From Thamnocephalis sphaerospora (lineage: Eukaryota; Zoopagomycota; Zoopagomycetes; Zoopagales; Sigmoideomycetaceae), in the NCBI GenBank assembly GCA_003614735.1, contig KZ992556.1, positions 1-31,699 of the forward strand: DNA of 31,699 nucleotides, given 5' to 3'. Below, in pieces: positions 20,490 to 31,400 of the stretch (the first letter of the stretch is position 1; the number at the start of each line of letters is the position of its first letter). The notes under the pieces are model-generated. The model ran no database searches. It saw nothing but the letters and a program-made list of their open reading frames with translations, and was not told the origin of the DNA. Position numbers and translations under genes: made by a program.

Positions 20490-21062
20490 CGAGATGATCG
20501 GGTTTCAGCAGCAAGTCTACCTGTAGATATCATCATCGAGATGAAGATACAGATGCCAACGATGCCGATACGCAGTGCACTGGCCACTGCAGTCGGATGC
20601 AACATGCTGGGCAACCGGCGAACGCTTCCTGCTTGCTGGCCAAGGTAGCAGTTGCCATCGGATACCACGCCCGCCGTTCGAGTGCGTCGGCCGTCCGAAC
20701 GGACCAACGGCTGCCTGTGCTGCTGCCACGCTCACCCTGCTTGCCAACGGCTCGGCATCACCCTGTTCAAGCATAGCACGGCTATACTGGCCGCGAAGCC
20801 TGCTTTTTGCTGCTGTTTCGCTATTATTGGCCCTGTACCGCGTCCATTTTTACCACAAGCCTTGTCTCCTGGACGGTGAGTTGTCCAGTAGACCTGGCAT
20901 GATTGGCGCTTGCGACCAGCGCCTGTTGGTTGGCCATCTGCAGCTCAGCTTGTGCACGCGGCATGGTTAGAGACACACACACACAGCCTTATAGGCCCCA
21001 TCCTCGCGCTAGCTCGCTCCTTGTCCACGCTCCCCGCCCTTTCGCCTGTTTCCTCACCTGCT

Positions 21063-21068
21063 TATATA
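21063..21068 (+). promoter_or_regulatory. TATA-like element of the secreted-protein gene
   Basis: TATATA in the context CTTATATACC lies about 105 nt upstream of the ATG at 21175. A pyrimidine-rich stretch follows before the start codon. Confidence 0.4.
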
Positions 21069-21174
21069 CCGCGTCTGTTTGCTCTGCTCGTCTGCGCGTC
21101 GCCACATATCCTTCTTTTCTACTTGTCTGCATTTTGTGCGTCCACCACACGGCACACTATTATATCATATCACC

Positions 21175-22461
21175 ATGAAGGTTTCCGTTGCTGCCGCTTC
21201 CCTGGGCTTGCTGGCCACGTTCGCCACCATGGGCGGCGTTGTCGAGTCTCTCGATCGTAGGTGCCTGCGGCTGCCGTTGCGGGCCTGCTCCAGCGTGCGT
21301 GTATGCGCGTATAGACATGCATGTGGGAGGCCATCCTGTCTATTGGCCAGCCCCAGCTGGGCTATTTGTGTGTGTGTGTGTGTGTGCTTACTTGCGTGTG
21401 TGCCTCGCCTGTGCCACTTGGCTCCTTGTCACGTTCAAGCCGATGCTGGCCTAGTTTGATGCTTGCACCAATGGTTTGCAATGCTGTTTCGTCTACGTAA
21501 CGTGTCGCAAGTTGTGGTCCGAATGTCGCCGTTTCCAGCGTGTGCTGCTCCCAGCGTGCACAGCGGCCACTCGACCGGCGTGGTATGCTTGTCCACGCAT
21601 GTTGGCGTGCCTCCCGTTGGCGGTCGCTCACTGGACAGTGCATGTGTATGCGTGGATAACACTGCATACACATGCACTCCATGCATACGGCGTGGTGATG
21701 ATGGAAAAGATCACCGTCACTCAAAAGATGCTAACCATTTGTCGCTCAATGTATGCGCATTGCCATCTTGGGTCATCGATGCTTGAACACGGTCAACCCA
21801 CGACGCCTGACGGCTGACGATCATCATCACGGCGCGGCGTACAAATAGCGGCCAAGGTCCGCTCGAGCGACAAGACGCAGTGGTGCATCCTGCAGCGCTC
21901 CACCTGCTACAACGTTTGCGTTGACAAGGGCGAGCGGACACGGGACAACACCTGCAATGCCGGCACCCTGGCTTGGACGTGCCTTTGCACCAACAATGTC
22001 GTCCCCAACACGACAGGTAAGCAGCAGCAGCAGTGGCAGAATTGCATCGGATGCGCCCTTGCGTAAGGGACAAGTGTCGCGGTGCATTTTCCCATTGGTG
22101 GCGCTACGTTATATATAGCGCCGACGTCATGCTAACGGTCAAATCTACCGCAGAGTACACACAGACGATTCCGTACTTCACATGCCAGTACGACCTGACC
22201 AGCTGCACCAACGATTGCAAGGGCCTCGAGTCCTGCGTCAACAACTGCCGCAAGCAGTACGTGTGCGGCGCCACCGACCCGCCAAAGGGCAACGGCACTG
22301 AAACCAACACCACCACCACGCCATCGTCTACCAACACGCCGAACAAGCTGCCGAATGCCACGCTGGACGACGCGGCGACTGGTCTCCGTGCCCTCGAGTC
22401 GATTGGCTATGCTCTGGTCGCCTCGAGTGTGATTGCATTCGCCGCCATTGCCGGCTTCTAG
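21175..22461 (+). CDS. Secreted cysteine-rich protein with GPI-like C-terminus (DUF7707 type)
   Basis: Exons 21175-21256, 21849-22016, 22154-22461; 558 nt, 185 aa. The N-terminus MKVSVAAASLGLLATFATMG is a clear signal peptide. The mature part begins ESLDPAKVRSSDKTQWC. It carries evenly spaced cysteines in blocks (WCILQRSTCYNVC, NTCNAGTLAWTCLC, YFTCQYDLTSC, CVNNCRKQYVCG) that resemble, from memory, the fungal DUF7707 family. A Thr/Asn-rich stretch follows, likely glycosylated. The protein ends in a hydrophobic tail (YALVASSVIAFAAIAGF) preceded by small residues, as for GPI anchoring, so it is probably a cell-wall or surface protein (inference). Introns are 592 and 137 nt, far longer than nearly all others here. 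Exons 1 and 2 join to give a natural LDPAKV sequence, which supports the long intron. No enzyme motif is present. Confidence 0.85.
21367..21386 (+). repeat. Dinucleotide (TG)10 tract in a long intron
   Basis: 20-nt uninterrupted TG run inside the 592-nt first intron of the DUF7707-type gene, on the sense strand. Confidence 0.85.
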
Positions 22462-22793
22462 TCATCAGTTTGTGTATGCGCTAATCCAGACGGTTTACAT
22501 CTGTAGGTGTTTATCATTTCCACCCTTGTCGTTGCATCGTCGATTGCCGCCGAACTTTGAACTAAACCTAGTCTTTTACCATTTGTGTATGTGGGTGTGC
22601 GTGTGATGAGCGTGTGATCGGTCGGAGGGTTTCGGCGAGGAGCTTATGCGACTGTGGGAAGCAGCAGTCTTGCTGTCACTGGTCAGCCAAGCTGCTGCCA
22701 TCACCGCCACTGCTTCTGCTGCTGCTACTATTGCTATCCACACGTTCTTCTTTGCCCTTCATTCCCCCACCTGCTGCTGCCTGCATCTACGCT
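22462..22793. other. Tandem intergenic region upstream of CIA2
   Basis: 332 bp holding the 3' UTR of the secreted-protein gene and the CIA2 promoter. The last ~130 bases before the CIA2 ATG are C/T-rich. No TATA motif is clear. Confidence 0.45.
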
Positions 22794-23572
22794 ATGCCAG
22801 CCAGTCTCATCAACGCGAATCCCATCGTCTACGATGTGCGTCGCAAGACGCGTCGTGCGCCGCAGACCGACAACGGCGATGAGACGGCACGCGATCCGAT
22901 CGACGCTGAGGAAGTGTTTGGTAAGTGTGGCGCTTGACGGGTACCTGTGGCCACTGTGCTGCGCAGCGTGCTGCCGAAAGTAGCTGCTGCGGCTGCTACA
23001 GTGCGGCTGCAATCGCAGACGCTTGGTGTGTGTTGGCCTGGCGGCTAGGCGTTTTCCTGACCACAGTATCGGCCATCTAGATTTGATCCGCTCCATCTCG
23101 GATCCGGAGCATCCCATGACGCTGGAGCAGCTTAACGTTCTGCAGCTAGAGCATATTACCGTCGATGACGCGCGTAACCGTGTACATGTCGAGTTTACAC
23201 CTACTATTCCGCACTGCTCCATGGCAACCTTGATTGGCCTCTGTGTGCGCGTGCGTTTGCTGCGTAGTATGCCAGACCGATTCAAGGTATCGTGCGCGAT
23301 GGGCTGACGGTGCCGACTGCAGCGGTGATGGTTAACGCGAGTGTGGATCCTGTCTAGGTGGACATTAACGTGCGGCAGGGCACGCATCAGTCTGAGCAAG
23401 CTGGTGCGTCATCGTGCAATGGCGGCGATAGGTGGCGCAGCTAACTTGGCGTTTGTCGACAGTGAACAAGCAGCTAAACGACAAGGAGCGTGTGGCTGCT
23501 GCACTAGAAAACAAGCATCTGCTAGAGGTGGTGAACCAGTGTCTGGCCACCGCCGGCAAGGGACTAGAGTAA
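22794..23572 (+). CDS. CIA2: Cytosolic Fe-S assembly factor Cia2 (MIP18/FAM96 family)
   Basis: Cia2 is part of the CIA targeting complex (with Cia1 and Met18) that inserts Fe-S clusters into cytosolic and nuclear proteins. Exons 22794-22920, 23081-23286, 23358-23403, 23463-23572; 489 nt, 162 aa, typical size. The protein starts [14 protein letters not shown]. The conserved core reads [19 protein letters not shown], then [28 protein letters not shown] with the reactive Cys, and [16 protein letters not shown]. Later blocks are [19 protein letters not shown] and LLEVVNQCL. It is nearly colinear with other Cia2 proteins, so the model is secure. Intron 1 is 160 nt, long for this window. Its stop faces the stop of EFR3, with 252 bp between. 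Confidence 0.97.
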
Positions 23573-23824
23573 TGGACATGCTGGGGACGCTGTGTGAGCA
23601 TCATTGGAACAATAGTATTGGTGTGTATAACGTAATCCCGTTCTCGGGCTCATGTGCTGTCCATGATGGGACGGAGAGAAAAGAGAGTGAGAGATAGTAT
23701 GAGGCGGCATAGCGGAACGCACACGCGGCACAATAGAAAGTGACTGGTCAAACTGAAGTCTGGGGTAGTGATGGTGATGGTGCAGTAGACTGCTCGTCCG
23801 ACGGCATTAGGGCGCAGTATCAGG

Positions 23825-26800
23825 CTACACTGGTGCGTGAACGAGCGAGATGTTGCTTCGAGTAGCGCGCGGATTGCCGCCAATGGACTTGAGAATGCTG
23901 TCCACGTCCTTGTTGCTGGCAAGCTAGCGTGCAGTATGGGGTTAGTCGCAGACAGGCGAGCTCATTCGCGGTAAGGGTACATACCCGTTCACGCTTCACT
24001 GGCGTCATCATCACAATCGAATGGCTGTCCGAGTCGTCAAGGCTCATTTCGCTCGGCTCCGAGGTGGGCTGCTGCTGCACAGTGGCTGGATATCGCAGCG
24101 GTTGCTTGGTTAGCTACATGCTTACCCTAGACTTGACTCCTGCACTTACCCAGTGCTTCGCGCAGATTCTCCACACGGATCACAGGCGTTTTCTCGGTCA
24201 TCTCCTGCAGTCACCATGTGAGCAAAATGACGAATGATCGACAGGCAGCATATGTGCCCGTCAGCGTCTCACCTCGAGTGGGCGCAAATGGCGGATGCTG
24301 AGCTTGGGCTTGAATGCCTCCATGTTGCGCGACGACCGAATGGCAAACAAATCATGCTCCTCATCTGGCAGCAGAAGTGTTAGCGAAAATAGGATAAAGC
24401 AGTGCAGGCATCAGACATACTCTTTGGCGGCTGCATTTGAGTAAAGTCTTCACCGAGCGTTGCCGTCAGGTCCGAATACTGCAGTTGTAGGCGAGGATCG
24501 CGGCACAGTGTCTCCACAATCACATCCTTGCGCAGGTACACAATGGTGGATGACTCGGACATGTCGCTATTTCAGAGTTACCGCGTAAGCAGGCGCAATT
24601 CAGCACACACACACACACACACACAAGCACATTTATAAGCACTTACTCAAATGTAATATCATCGATTGCATCCATGTCCACCTCGGCCGGCCACCACGAA
24701 GCCCATGTGCCTGCCTCCTCGTTCTGCTGTCGAATCTGCAATCATGGCAAAGGTCAGCTTTGTTACACTGGCGCTTGTGCTGACAATGCACCTGCCTTTT
24801 CAACATGCTCTCTAATCGGTGGAAAGGTCAGCTGAGTATCGGCGGCGGCAAAGTAGTTGACAATGCCAGTGTGCACGGTGGCACGGTGCTTGATGTCCTT
24901 TTCTTCGTCTTTGACAAACGATTGCTACCGGCACACGACACGCATTTGCTGTGGTTAGCTAACGCTATTCGTCCCGCTAGCATGTACGTCCACCTACCAG
25001 TAGGGTCATCAGCATTGGTACCGAGCGGATCAGCTCTCCTTCCGAAAAACGGTGCAGCATTTGCTGAAGTAGAGCAAAAATGGCAATAATTTCCCCGGCC
25101 GTGACGCTATCGCGCTGCGCATAGACAAACAGAGAGCGCAGCAGGTCGAATCGGAACGTCAGGTGCATGCTGGTGACGTGCTGCGTCAGCTGTATCAAAA
25201 GCAAACAGTTAGCACACAGATCGGCAACAGGCTATTATGGCAAGACATGCAGGCAAGATGTCACGCACCTTGCGCGAATGCGGTGCCGACGGTGTTCTTG
25301 CACTAGTGTTAAGGAAATACTACATCAGTAACGGCATTCCCATGACGGCACAAGGTTGCTGTCTACTTACATTAGCGCAGTGCCGTCGTCCATTAGCGCC
25401 ATCATGAAGCGGATATACTGGAAGCGAAGAGCTGGCGATGCAGGTAATAGATCTGTTAGCTCAAGTGCGCAGCACCAATGACACCGACGTGCTGTGCCTT
25501 GGCGATACACTCACCTCGATCCGCTTCGCCAAGCAGCGGCAGTGTAGGCGTAATGATCTCCAGAGGAATAGGCACTCGCTGCGAAAAGTGGCCCGTGTGC
25601 TCGCCACGCCGGCTGTTCTCCACGACGTTGCGCATGATATTGAGAAGGTGTGTGCGCATGACAGATGTCGAAACGCCGTCCGTCATCTCCTCGCTGCTGC
25701 CAATGCGCAGTTTGTTGATCAAAAAGTTCATCACATCGCTGGTCTGACTAGCATAGTAGCTGTGGTTGGAGAGACCGCCTGGTGATGCAAAGTGCCGTCA
25801 GCATCCAGCTCACAGCCACGCAACCCTATCGATAACTATCGTACCAATACAGCGTGTAAGCTCCTGCGCAATAAACACGTTCTGATCGTCTGGATTCTCT
25901 GTGTTTTGGTGCGCAAGCGAGATGACCACGTGATGCACCAGCGAGTTGAGCAGTTCCAGCACCGAGACGCCAACAAACGTGCGATCCTGATTCAGCAGGG
26001 AACTGAGCACCTTGGACAGTGTGGCCTTTTTGGTCAAGGCAGCTGAATCGGCGCTATCCAGCTGACGCAGGATCTCCGTAAGGCAGACAAAGCGGTTCTG
26101 CGCCTGCAATGTAGATGCAGTTGAGATGCAGGGTGTCAGCAGCTGCGCACAGCCGTTTCCATCTTGCAGCTCATTCACCCACCTGGGTCGCATCCATGAT
26201 CACATTGAGCAGCGAGACAATGTAGTCCTGCCTCTCCCAAATCTGCCGCTCATCCAAGCACCTGCCAACGCACATCAGGTCAGCGCAAAAAAGCGTGACA
26301 TTTTCTGCGTGCACGGCATACCTGAACGCAGTCGACACTGCCACCTTGACATGGAGTGCACTCGACTCGCGCAGCAGATCACGCAGGCATTGCAGGCTCA
26401 ACAGGTTGAGCTCCACTTGATTCACATTCTCGATGCGCATCGAGTATCGGTTTGAGGCGGTAGAACTGGCGGATCAGCGTTAGTGCAACGTCCAAGCTGA
26501 TTGGCGTCAAACATCAGCCTATCTGACAGTAGCAACTTACGCGCGACGATCCACCGTGTCAACCGTCGGGTCAACGATGTTGTACAGCAGCGCGGGCACA
26601 ATACGCTGCAAGTACGGTTTTGCGTCGGTGGCGCGCAGTGCAGGCGAGGTGATAACGCCGCGCAGTGCCTTGAGGCCGATAACGCGTGTTCTGCAGATTG
26701 CCCATGCGCTGGTTAGTGCCATGCGATATCCGCCACAATGTGGCGCCCGATGACTTACGCCAGATTCTCGTCAGTACGCAGCGCCATGTTGCTCATGTGT

Positions 26801-27374
26801 TCCACAAGACTTAGATAGATGTCGGTAAACTCGACATCCACACCGAGTGCGCTGCCTGTGTCGTTTTCGCTAAAGACGACAAACTGCATTTGAGCTGCGT
26901 TAGCAAACGCTCTGCCTGACATGCCAGACGGCCACATGACCTACCGAAGTGGCAGCACGCTCCACCAGCTCAGGCCGGTCGGTCAGTATAATGTCCTGAA
27001 TGATGGTCACCGCATGCTTGCAAAACAAATTCAGATCCTTTTGGCATGCGCGGACAAGGGCATCCAGTATTTCCAGCGACACAAGATTCTCGCTGTTGTG
27101 ACCATCGGTCGGTCAGTGGGTCGCACTCGCCTCTGATGCCGTCTACGCACGCAAAGGGCACTTACGCGTCGCGCACTCCCCACACCGCGCTCTTCACGCG
27201 CCGTTCCAAGAATGCGCCCACTTTGGTGAGCTTTTGCGGGCGTGAGGTTGCATAAAAGGTCAGGTAGGAGAGCTCGTTGGAGCGCGGCTTGGTCTCTGTG
27301 GCTACCAGCGGATAGCAGCGACGGATGAGCGTGCCATGTTTGGTATAACGCGAGGAAAGCATGCCGCAGACCAT
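23825..27374 (-). CDS. EFR3: Plasma-membrane scaffold Efr3 (PI4-kinase recruitment)
   Basis: Efr3 is a palmitoylated HEAT/ARM-repeat protein that anchors the Stt4 PI4-kinase complex (with Ypp1) at the plasma membrane. Eighteen exons on the minus strand: 27374-27166, 27092-26945, 26883-26759, 26690-26541, 26465-26322, 26261-26183, 26103-25845, 25778-25515, 25431-25371, 25302-25269, 25189-24998, 24924-24796, 24735-24647, 24566-24421, 24364-24273, 24204-24150, 24085-23985, 23923-23825; 2376 nt, 791 aa (yeast about 780). The N-terminus MVCGMLSSRY carries Cys3 for lipidation, then LTFYATSRPQKLTKVGAFLERR, the family's signature. Later blocks: GLKALRGVI, QRIVPALLYN, NRYSMRIENV, GGLSNHSYYASQ. Helical repeats fill the protein and the tail is Ser/Asp-rich. 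Intron 24736-24795 needs a GC-AG boundary (AAG|GCAGGT). Phases agree across all junctions. Confidence 0.93.
24604..24625 (-). repeat. Sense-strand GU repeat in EFR3 intron 13
   Basis: 22-nt CA run on the plus strand, that is (GU)11 in the EFR3 transcript, about 20 nt after the GTAAGT donor of intron 24567-24646. Confidence 0.85.
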
Positions 27375-28425
27375 GCACACTGTGCAGACCGCGTCAACCA
27401 GAGCAGTAAGAGCCGGACAGCGCGTGCGCAACAGCAGAAAAGCGTAGCGTTAGCGGTGTCTGCGGAAAGAGGGACGACGGTGGCCGCAGATGCGGAGTGC
27501 TAGGGGCAACAGCGGAAAGCAGAGGGCGGTGCAGGCGAAAACACAAGCTATTCACGCCGTCGGGCCGTCTAGAGTGGAACGCGCTTTGCTTGAGAAAAGG
27601 GGAGCGGCAGACGCGGCAGACAAGCTAAAGATGAGGCGGTGTTACTGCTCGCAGGATACGGTGACAAACGAGGAAGGTGGAAGAGACAAGGTGGCGGTGA
27701 CTTTGTAGTGGTTCCGGCCTGCCATGCGTATCGACCTCGGCCGCTACCGCGTGAAGAGAGCCAGTGAGCTACGTGCGCACGCCAACTTACAAGTGGTCTG
27801 GTCGCTTCAGCAGGACCAGTGGCTAAGCAGGAGACCAAGGAAAATGTCGGCCGACCGGTCAGGTGGCTGGTACAAGGCTGTGAGCACAGCAGCCGTACAG
27901 AGGCCTGCGGGACGGTGGTGGTGGGCAAACGCAGTAAAGCAGTCGCCGAGTGTCTGCAGAGGACAATGGCCGCTTGGCAAGATGCAACGGAGCTTGGAAG
28001 AAGAGCGTAGCAAGGGCTGTCGAGCAGCACGACGGGAGCAACGGTAGAGGAAGAAGACGACGGCAAGACACGGAATGCAGCGACGAAAGAATGGCGCGGC
28101 CGACAGAATAGGCGGGCAACGGGACGGAGGCAATATGCTCACACACACGCGACCATGCACCTATGCACCAGGAGCGCATATATACGCTGACTACTACAGA
28201 CAAGGAGCAAAGCGACAAAAAGTAGACAAGCGATAGACGCTGTCTAGCTGCTCGCCGGATCCACGCGGTCTTACTACCCAAACGATACGTGAAACCGCAT
28301 GCAGCCCTACTGTCGCTTGCCCTTGTAGTAGGACCCGTTACGATCATGGCAATATGCCATGTGACTAGAGGCGTTACACATGACAAAGTAATGAGACGCT
28401 GTATTAACTGGCGCCATGCACGCGA
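27375..28425. other. Intergenic region between EFR3 start and SEC18 stop
   Basis: 1051 bp upstream of EFR3 and downstream of SEC18 (both minus). Frames of up to ~175 codons occur on both strands (for example around 27859-28386 minus), but they are GC-rich, overlap each other and lack motifs or splice logic. It is the largest gap in the window. It likely holds the EFR3 promoter. I saw no tRNA or known ncRNA. Confidence 0.45.
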
Positions 28426-31400
28426 CTAGAGGCCACACATCTTGTTGATAAATTTGTCCACTCGGTCGACGTCCTGCCGTGCGGTCTCCACAATGGTCAG
28501 CAGCTTTTTGATGCCAACCTGCGTCTTCTCTTCAAGCCCTGCCTGCTGCAGCGACTGGATGGCTTGGTAGAGTTCGCGATCGTTGAACAGCTCGAGTTCC
28601 TGTTTGTGTGCCAAAAAAAAGTCGCTCAACATGATGAGACACACATGCCAGCACAGGCCACACACACACACACACGCTCCCAAAGCATACCTGCAAAACA
28701 TGCTCCACTGCCGAGAGCGACTCGATCTGCGGCACGTAGATGTCGGCGTCGAAAACGTCCATCATGTCCATCTGCTTCAGCACGCTGCGCTGCGACGTGG
28801 TGGCCAGAATCAACAGTCGGCGGTCCTGCCAATGCCAAACAGCCCATGTGCACGTGAGCCGATGCAACAGTCACCGCAAGCGGGTTGGCGCATACCTTTG
28901 GCGGGCGCTTCTGCAGGAGGACAAGAAGCGTTTGCAGCACGCCGTTGGAGAAGCGCATGCCAATCGGCACCCAGTCTGTCGCCAGGCAGCATTGGTAAGC
29001 GAGCGGCATGCGGCGTGTCCCGGCAAAGCAACGTACCGAGAAGACGCTCGATATTATCCACCACAATGACGCTGAGGGGCGATTTGTACGAGTCGCTAAA
29101 GACCTGCACGCCAGACAGAACGTTAGTGCTTCAGCGGCAATGCTATGCAGCAATGTGCACAGACAGGCTGCACACCTTGTTGATGGCCGAAATCTTGGCA
29201 CTTTCGCTGTAGCCAACCATGGTCTCTGGCGAAATGAGTTTGATAAACGGGAAATCGCTGTTCATCGCAATGGTGGCGGCCAGCGCCGTCTTGCCACTGC
29301 CCGCGGGGCCTGATGCACATGCGATGCGGTTAGCGCTAGCGTTGACAGGCTGGGAAGCATACAACGGCGTCCTACCGTGAAGAAGCACGCTCATGATGGG
29401 GGTGCGTGTGCTGCCCTTGACCTGGTCGATAAACAGCTGGCCATCCGTGAGAATGCGCTGATCGTCGGGGAAATTGGGCGGTTAGCAGGTGCTGCAGCAT
29501 GCATGCTGTGTGCAGGCGAGCAGGCAGCGGTCCCACCTCAATGTGCTCGCTGAATGGAATAATGCCGTTGATCGTGCATTGGACCAGCTCACTGTCCGCG
29601 ACACCAAAGCTTGGCTTGACCTCGTCCAGCGCAGCCATGAAATCCTCACGCTGCACACGCATCGACTCCACGTCCGGAGAGACCGAGGCCAGCGTGCCCA
29701 CTTTGACGTGGCGGTTGAACGCAAACGATGCTGCGCTCTTGACCAGACCTGCAGCGGCGCGTTCGCCTTAGTCTGGTGTTTCCGTAGAGACTGGCATCGC
29801 TCACACCCTAGTCCTACCGTTGATTTCGGCACCACTAAAGTTCTTTGTGAGCGTCGCTAGCTCTGAAATATTTACATCATCGGCCAAAATGTTGTTGTTC
29901 CGCATCTAGAGTGACTGCGATAAGCGAATCTGGCGGCCTGCAAAGCGCACTGTCGTCTGGTGATCGCCATACCTTGGCAGTGTGGATTTTGATAATCTGC
30001 TGGCGACCTCTCTCGTCTGGCAAGCTAATCTCCATATGCACCTCAAGACGACCTGTTTGTTGATCGCCGAACATCAATAACCTGCCATCGACAATGCAAC
30101 CCGCGCGTCAAGACTAGCCACTCACCAGGACGCAGCAAAGCCTCGTCAATCATATCCAGACGGTTGGTCATACCAATCACCAGAATGTTGTTGAGCTGGT
30201 CCACGCCATCCATCTGCATTGCATGCGCTACCGTTAGCGTTGGCGGGCTAGGCTATAGCAGCAGCTCCCTCTTTGCCGCACCTTTGACAGCAGCTGGTTC
30301 ACCACCGAGTCGCCAACGCCAGTGCCATCGCTCTTTCCACCACGCTGCCGGCAAATAGCATCCAGTTCATCGAAAATGATAATGTGCAGCGAGCTCTCTT
30401 CGCCCTTTTCCTTGTACTATCACCAGCACCGTGTTAACCACCACGCTTACATACTGGTGCCGACATAAAAGCGATGCCGACTACGCCACACTTGCCTCCG
30501 CCTCGGCATCCTTGAACAGGTTACGAATGTTTTCCTCCGACTGGCCGACATACTTGTTTAGAACTTCCGGTCCGTTGACAATCTTTGGCTCGCGAGCGTT
30601 GAGCATCTTGCCAATCTGCCGCGCAATCAATGTTTTACCGGTTCCCGGTGGGCCAAACAGGATAATACCTAGCGCCGGTACACTGTCGCAGTGAGTGACG
30701 CGTTGGCACGCGGACTGCAGCGCTGCACATTGCGCTCACCCTTCACGTGCGGAATGCCAAGCTTTTCGACCAGTGATGGCGGAAAGATGCGCGAAGCAAA
30801 TGCTCGGCGAAAGATGGCGCTAAACTCGTTGTCCAAGCCACCAATGCCCATGTCCTCAAACTTGAAGTTGGGCATAATCAGCGTCTGCGCAAATCTACAC
30901 CGCACGGACGACAAGCCAATCAGCAGCGCGCAAGATGATTGCACGCCATCAGTGCTGCACTGCGTGCACACTCACTTGCGCGCTGAATTCTTGAGTCGAA
31001 TCGAAGAATCTGGCGCCTTTGCAAAGTTGATGGAAGTTTCCTGCGTAATAACACCACGCTGGACGGAGCCTGCATGCGCCCAATGAATCAGCCTGCCTCG
31101 TTGCTATCACTGCTGCTGCTGCTGCATGCCCTACCTTTATCGCCAGATCCGTGGTGTTCCATACTACCTCCGCCCATGTGCATTGCGTCCATATCTAGCA
31201 GTTCTAGGCCACGCACAACCGCCAGCAGATTGACGCCATTGAAATCAAACACAAGTTGCTACGTGCGGCCAGGATGAACAATTAGCCACAGCAGCACTAG
31301 CCAATCTTTATCTCGCCAACTTACTTGGCCGATAGTAAGAACTTGATTCGCATAATTCTGTCCACCACGCCAACCCAGCACTACATTAGCATGCACGATT

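Larger units (their letters stand above)
20333..21174. other. Divergent intergenic region, LYS2 / secreted-protein gene
   Basis: 842 bp between divergent start codons. Near LYS2 it has three near-copies of a 9-mer, GATGATGGC (about 20463-20489). A 13-nt AC run lies at 20973-20985. A TATATA sits at about 21063-21068, about 105 nt before the downstream ATG. No coding sequence is supported. It probably holds both promoters. Confidence 0.5.
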
